A stretch of DNA of 64,000 bases. Origin: DATAEG01 sp051001975 (GTDB taxonomy: Bacteria; Actinomycetota; Actinomycetes; Mycobacteriales; Jatrophihabitantaceae). Shown piece by piece: positions 60,283 through 64,000 of the stretch. How positions within the stretch are numbered: the stretch's first letter is position 1; every line of letters begins with the position of its first letter. A program made the position numbers and the translations under genes. The notes under the pieces were generated by a model. It was given only the letters and a program-made list of their open reading frames with translations. It did no database searches and was not told the origin of the DNA. The stretch lies in assembly GCA_051001975.1 (NCBI GenBank), contig JBPCMU010000047.1, positions 37,029 to 101,028 of the forward strand, given 5' to 3'.

Positions 60283-61143
60283 TTAGCCGAGCGCCTGCGA
60301 CGCCGCGTTGAGCGTGTGCACCACGTCTCGACCGAACCGCACGTCGCACTCGGATGGCGTCGGGTCCAGCAGCGCGGAGACGCAGTTCCGGTACGCGGCA
60401 ACGGCATCGGCCGGACCAGTCAGGTCAGCGACGCCAGCCGCGCCGTAGAAGACCATCCGGCTGGCCACCCCGGCCGGTGGCGCGGTCAAACTCAGTAGCA
60501 CTGTGCTCACGCCACCCCAGGCGTGGCGGCAGGTGAGCCCGACGGTGTCACCGTGCCCGCGTACGCCGACCACTGCGTCGACGGCGCCCAGCACCGGAAC
60601 GGTCATCGACAGGGCATGCGGTCCCATGTCCCAGAGCGCGCCGTTCTCCTTGCGCCACCGCGATCCCTCGTGCGGGCTGCCGGCTCCGAAGATCGAACCG
60701 TGCATGGTGATGTCGGCCGCCACCCATCCTGGTTCGGCGCCGGGCCCGGCGATCCACGCGGCTGTCTCCGGGATGAACCGCCGCGTGAAGAACACCACGG
60801 ACCGGACTCCGCCGGCGTCGGCCGCCGCGACCAGCCGGTCGGCCGTCTGCGGATCGAGTGCGATCGGCTTGTCGAGGAGCAGGTGGCGGCCGGCGGTTGC
60901 CGCCCGGATCGCGATCGCTGCCTGCACGTCCGGAGGCACAGCGAAGGCGACGGCATCAACGTCTGCGATGAGGGAGTCCGGGTCGGGATAGACCCGGACG
61001 CCGAAGTCGGCGGCCAGTGCGGTCGCCGCTTCGGGACGGCGGCCCCAGATGCCGACAAGATCCACTTCCGGGTGGGCGGCCAGCGCCGCAGCATGCGTGC
61101 CGCGTGCCCAGTGACCGGTCCCGATGAGGCCGAAGCGCGTCAC
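60283..61143 (-). CDS. Gfo/Idh/MocA-family oxidoreductase
   Basis: 286 residues from GTG 61143, shared with the SRPBCC stop (GTGA). NAD(P) site RFGLIGTGHWARGTHAAAL, the catalytic Lys motif LLLDKPIALDP, and a C-terminal beta sheet with DMGPHALSMTV. It acts on sugars or sugar-like cyclic compounds; at 286 residues it is somewhat shorter than usual. The 4-nt overlap makes it co-translated with the SRPBCC gene. Convergent with the aminotransferase. Confidence 0.9.
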   Translation of the reverse strand: MTRFGLIGTGHWARGTHAAALAAHPEVDLVGIWGRRPEAATALAADFGVRVYPDPDSLIADVDAVAFAVPPDVQAAIAIRAATAGRHLLLDKPIALDPQTADRLVAAADAGGVRSVVFFTRRFIPETAAWIAGPGAEPGWVAADITMHGSIFGAGSPHEGSRWRKENGALWDMGPHALSMTVPVLGAVDAVVGVRGHGDTVGLTCRHAWGGVSTVLLSLTAPPAGVASRMVFYGAAGVADLTGPADAVAAYRNCVSALLDPTPSECDVRFGRDVVHTLNAASQALG

Positions 61144-61583
61144 CGTTGCGGATCTTCCACCAGGCGGCGCAGCACCCGGCCGAACAACAGTCGCGACGAC
61201 AGCACTGTCGCCGGATCGATGAAGCGCGGAAGCTTCCACACCTGGATGTCCTCCCGCCACGTCGTGCGGGATCCAGTGCTGTCTGCTGCCACGGTGAGTT
61301 CCGCCCAGCCGGTCATCACCGTGCCGCGCTTTTGCAACCGGCACCGGCCTGGGTCCGTGCTCGACGGCGGCTGCCAATCGGTGACCTCCATCGGGTCATC
61401 GAAGCCGAAGCGGCTGATCCCGGTCCGGGCGAGGAATGTGGTGCCGACACCATTGGGCGGGGGAGTGAGGACGCCGATCCGGGTGAGCGGGACGTGCTCG
61501 CCATGTCGTGGCCAGTCGGTCACCCGTTGCCAGGCCGCCTCGATGGGAACGGTGCTGGTGTGGGTGATCTCGAACAATGCCAT
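61140..61583 (-). CDS. SRPBCC-family (START-like) protein
   Basis: 147 residues from ATG 61583. Polyketide cyclase/START-like ligand fold: ITHTSTVPIEAAWQRVTDWP at the start, GVGTTFLARTGISRFGF, and a C-terminal helix (SRLLFGRVLRRLVED). It binds a hydrophobic ligand in a cytoplasmic cavity; no catalytic residues can be named. Coupled to the Gfo/Idh/MocA gene by a 4-nt overlap. Confidence 0.88.
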   Translation of the reverse strand: MALFEITHTSTVPIEAAWQRVTDWPRHGEHVPLTRIGVLTPPPNGVGTTFLARTGISRFGFDDPMEVTDWQPPSSTDPGRCRLQKRGTVMTGWAELTVAADSTGSRTTWREDIQVWKLPRFIDPATVLSSRLLFGRVLRRLVEDPQR

Positions 61584-61606
61584 GGCTCAAGCATGCCGGT
61601 CCGTGG

Positions 61607-61999
61607 TCAGGACTGCTTGGCCGGCGCTGCCTCGCCGCGCAGTATGCAGAACTCGTTCCCCTCCGGATCGGCGAGCACCACCCAGCCACCGCCGCCGTCC
61701 ACCCGCCGATCGGCGACTTGCGTCGCGCCCAGCTCGAGGAGTCGTTGCACCTCTTGCTCGCGGGTGCGATCGGTGGGCCGCAGATCGAGGTGCGCGCGGT
61801 TCTTCAGCTGCTTGGCGTCAGGTACCTCGATGAAAAGGACCCGTTGCGACCCGTCGGGGGAGAAGATCATGCACCCCTCGGGCCCAGGCTCGTTCGGGTC
61901 GTCCGGATCCTCGCGAAAGCCGAGCACCGCGCACCAGAACACAGACTGGGTGTAGGAGTTGAGCGCGTCGAACGAGGTGTGCGAGATGCGGCTGACCAT
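61607..61999 (-). CDS. VOC-family (glyoxalase/bleomycin resistance-like) protein
   Basis: 130 residues from ATG 61999. Two beta-alpha-beta-beta-beta units: HTSFDALNSYTQSVFWCAVLGF and the second half ending VVLADPEGNEFCIL, the typical DPxGN motif with the Glu ligand. Middle RAHLDLRPTDRTREQE contains the His ligand. A standalone VOC protein, presumably metal-dependent or ligand-binding. Same strand as the SRPBCC gene, 24 nt upstream of it, and divergent from lutA. Confidence 0.9.
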   Translation of the reverse strand: MVSRISHTSFDALNSYTQSVFWCAVLGFREDPDDPNEPGPEGCMIFSPDGSQRVLFIEVPDAKQLKNRAHLDLRPTDRTREQEVQRLLELGATQVADRRVDGGGGWVVLADPEGNEFCILRGEAAPAKQS

Positions 62000-62101
62000 C
62001 GGGCCACCCTGACTGACCAGGCCCGCTCTGTCCATCGAAAATCGCCGAGTGCGACTGACTCCCGCGGCGTGGGGCAATCGTTCGGGAGGAGGTACGGCAG
62101 G

Positions 62102-62848
62102 ATGCGGGGTATGCGGGTCGCCCTCTTCGTCACATGTCTCGTTGACGGCATGATGCCCGAGGTCGGCAAGGCCACCGTGCGGCTGCTGCAGCGGCTCGGT
62201 GTTGACATCGAGGTGCCGCTAGCGCAGACCTGCTGCGGGCAGATGCACATCAACACCGGTTACCCGCGCGAAGCGTTGCCGCTGGTGGGTAATCACGTTG
62301 CCGCATTTGCCGGGTACGACGCGGTGGTTGCGGCGTCGGGCTCCTGTGTCGGATCGGTGCGCCACCAGCACGCGCATCTCGCCGAGGAAGCCGGTGACCT
62401 GGTGCTTCGCGATGCCGCGCGCGAGCTCGCCACCCGGACCTACGAACTGTCGGAGTTCCTCGTCGACGTGCTTCAGGTGACCGACGTCGGCGCCTACTAC
62501 CCACATCGGGTCACCTACCACCCGACCTGCCATTCACTACGGCTGCTGCACGTCGGCGACCGGCCGTTGCAGTTGCTGCGCGCGGTGCGGGGTATCGATC
62601 TCGTCGAGCTTCTGCAGGCGGAGAGCTGCTGCGGGTTCGGCGGGACGTTCGCGATGAAGAACGCCGATGTATCCGCGGCGATGCTCACCGACAAGATGAA
62701 GGCGATCGCCGCCACCGGATCGGAATTCTGCGCGGCCGGCGACTCGTCCTGCCTGCTGCACATCGGCGGTGGGCTGTCCCGGACATCGGCTCGGACCAGG
62801 ACGGTGCATCTCGCCGAGATCCTGGCGGCAGCGGGCGGTGCGCGATGA
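62102..62848 (+). CDS. lutA: Lactate utilisation protein A (Fe-S oxidoreductase, CCG domains)
   Basis: 248 residues from ATG 62102; ATG 62111 is a second option, but the GGGAGGA lies at a better distance from the first. Two CCG domains: LAQTCCGQMHINTGYP and LLQAESCCGFGGTFAMKN. Together with LutB and LutC, LutA forms the iron-sulphur lactate dehydrogenase complex that feeds electrons into the respiratory chain. The lutB start overlaps its stop (ATGA at 62845). Confidence 0.92.
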   Translation: MRGMRVALFVTCLVDGMMPEVGKATVRLLQRLGVDIEVPLAQTCCGQMHINTGYPREALPLVGNHVAAFAGYDAVVAASGSCVGSVRHQHAHLAEEAGDLVLRDAARELATRTYELSEFLVDVLQVTDVGAYYPHRVTYHPTCHSLRLLHVGDRPLQLLRAVRGIDLVELLQAESCCGFGGTFAMKNADVSAAMLTDKMKAIAATGSEFCAAGDSSCLLHIGGGLSRTSARTRTVHLAEILAAAGGAR

Positions 62849-64000
62849 CGTTCCTCGGCATGCCTACCGCGTCGCCCGGAGTCGGGCAGCTCCGGGGCGA
62901 CGAGTCGTTCCCGGCGGCGGCGCGGACCGCGGTCGCTGACGAGCAGCTCCGGCGCAATCTGAGCCGGGCCACGACGACCATCCGGGACAAGCGCGCGTCG
63001 GTCGTCGCCGAGGTGCCGGACTGGGCGCAGCTACGCGCGGCCGGCGCAGCGATCAAGGACGAGACCCTGGCCAACCTGGACAGCTATCTGATCGAGTTGG
63101 AGCAGCAGGTGACCGCGAGTGGCGGCACCGTGCACTGGGCTCGTGACGCCGTCGAGGCGAATGCGATCGTGACCGAGCTGGTGCTGGCCACCGGCGCAAG
63201 CGAGGTCGTCAAGGTCAAGTCGATGGCCACGCAGGAGATCGGGCTGAATGAAGCGCTCGCGGACGCAGGCATCACCGCGACGGAGACGGACCTCGCTGAG
63301 CTGATCGTGCAGCTCGGCCACGACAAGCCGAGCCACATCCTGGTGCCGGCGATCCACCGCAACCGCACGGAGATCCGCGACATCTTCCGCCGCGAGATGC
63401 CCGGCGCCGACCCTGCGCTCACCGACGACCCGCCGGTGCTGGCCGAGGCGGCCCGCCAGCACCTGCGCCGCAAGTTCCTCACCGCGGAGGTAGCGATCAG
63501 CGGGGCCAACTTCGCCGTCGCGCAGACCGGCACGCTGGCCGTCTTCGAGTCCGAGGGCAACGGCCGGATGTGCCTGACGCTGCCGCGCACGCTCATCTCG
63601 GTGGTGGGGGTGGAGAAGATCCTGCCGTCCTGGCGGGACCTGGAGGTGTTCCTGGCCCTGCTGCCGCGTTCGTCCACCGCCGAGCGGCTGAACCCGTACA
63701 CCTCGACCTGGACCGGGATCACGCCCGGCGACGGTCCGGAGAACTTCCACCTGGTGCTGCTGGACAACGGACGCACCTCGGCGCTGGCCGACCCGACCGG
63801 CCGCCAGGCGCTGCGCTGCATCAGGTGCTCGGCCTGCCTGAACGTGTGCCCGGTGTACGAGCGGACCGGCGGCCACGCCTACGGCGCGCCCTACCCGGGC
63901 CCGATCGGCGCGATTATCCCCCCGCTGCTGCGCGGCATCCCCGATCCGGTGGACGCCTCGCGGCCCCTCGCCTCCACGTTGTGCGGGGCCTGCTACGAGG
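62845..64000 (+). CDS. lutB: Lactate utilisation protein B (partial, runs off window)
   Basis: 385 codons are visible from ATG 62845, which overlaps the lutA stop. The LUD domain (FLTAEVAISGANFAVAQTGTLAV in parts, ISVVGVEKILPSW) is followed by a ferredoxin-type cluster region, LRCIRCSACLNVCPVYE; the window ends in CGACYE, the beginning of the second cluster. It carries the 4Fe-4S clusters that pass electrons from lactate. lutC is expected beyond the window. Confidence 0.93.
   Translation, partial: MTFLGMPTASPGVGQLRGDESFPAAARTAVADEQLRRNLSRATTTIRDKRASVVAEVPDWAQLRAAGAAIKDETLANLDSYLIELEQQVTASGGTVHWARDAVEANAIVTELVLATGASEVVKVKSMATQEIGLNEALADAGITATETDLAELIVQLGHDKPSHILVPAIHRNRTEIRDIFRREMPGADPALTDDPPVLAEAARQHLRRKFLTAEVAISGANFAVAQTGTLAVFESEGNGRMCLTLPRTLISVVGVEKILPSWRDLEVFLALLPRSSTAERLNPYTSTWTGITPGDGPENFHLVLLDNGRTSALADPTGRQALRCIRCSACLNVCPVYERTGGHAYGAPYPGPIGAIIPPLLRGIPDPVDASRPLASTLCGACYE

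Noticed and set aside
1..64000. CRISPR array or rRNA operon
   Set aside because: No regularly spaced direct repeats and no rRNA-like conserved stretches are seen.

Overview
The window is high-GC DNA from an actinobacterium. Evidence for this is the strong G/C bias at third codon positions, frequent GTG starts, a GAF-ANTAR regulator, an EspC/WXG100-type protein, an ECF41 sigma factor, a sigma/anti-sigma pair of the SigK-RskA kind, an F420-type luciferase-like oxidoreductase and the Hen1-Pnkp RNA repair pair. I cannot assign a genus. Many genes are broken by single-base indels or by larger internal deletions. These could be true pseudogenes or sequencing/assembly errors, and I mark each one.

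Layout. 0-10 kb is a decayed accessory stretch: a GntR regulator at the edge, a cupin remnant abutting a frameshifted zinc alcohol dehydrogenase, a YtrA-like regulator with an ABC ATPase that has lost its signature motif and is cut by an IS256-family element, two ANTAR-type proteins, a radical SAM/isoprenylcysteine methyltransferase fusion scar, and a damaged MFS exporter divergent from its TetR regulator with visible operators. 10-12.3 kb is a translationally coupled three-gene operon ending in a calpain-like cysteine protease and headed by an EspC-like protein, a candidate type VII secretion effector module. 12.5-16.6 kb holds two convergent overlapping pairs (methyltransferase + disulfide oxidoreductase against CDP-alcohol phosphatidyltransferase + radical SAM). 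16.9-20 kb has a broken tautomerase/SDR operon with an intact TetR and an operator array, an Ogt fragment and msrA.

20-23.3 kb is an ECF41 sigma factor divergent from an MFS exporter plus a hemerythrin protein. Both directions carry ECF41-type promoters with identical 16-nt spacers. 23-31 kb: DMT transporter, cupin, EthD, a D-threonine-aldolase-like enzyme, two tiny Cys-containing ORFs before a wrecked rtcB, then a LacI regulator divergent from a GH51 arabinofuranosidase. 31-33 kb: a small membrane protein, sigma factor and anti-sigma factor. At 33.1 kb is tRNA-Val(CAC), followed by hen1-pnkp. 37-43 kb mixes remnants (XRE, aldo/keto reductase, PIG-L deacetylase) with intact TetR, aldo/keto reductase and a tandem-repeat HTH-like protein. 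43-50 kb: methyltransferase, PCD-VOC fusion, two alpha/beta hydrolases, TetR, metallo-beta-lactamase-fold hydrolase and a secreted NlpC/P60 protein.

51-62 kb is catabolic: a PEP-mutase/isocitrate-lyase family protein, an unknown 409-aa protein and an internally deleted enolase-superfamily gene; then a probable aminobutyraldehyde/GABA cluster (aldehyde dehydrogenase, APC permease and saccharopine-dehydrogenase-like protein on one strand, Lrp/AsnC regulator and class III aminotransferase divergent on the other); then a Gfo/Idh/MocA-SRPBCC pair and a VOC protein. The right edge starts a lutAB lactate-utilisation operon, cut by the window end. I saw no CRISPR array, rRNA or replication origin.
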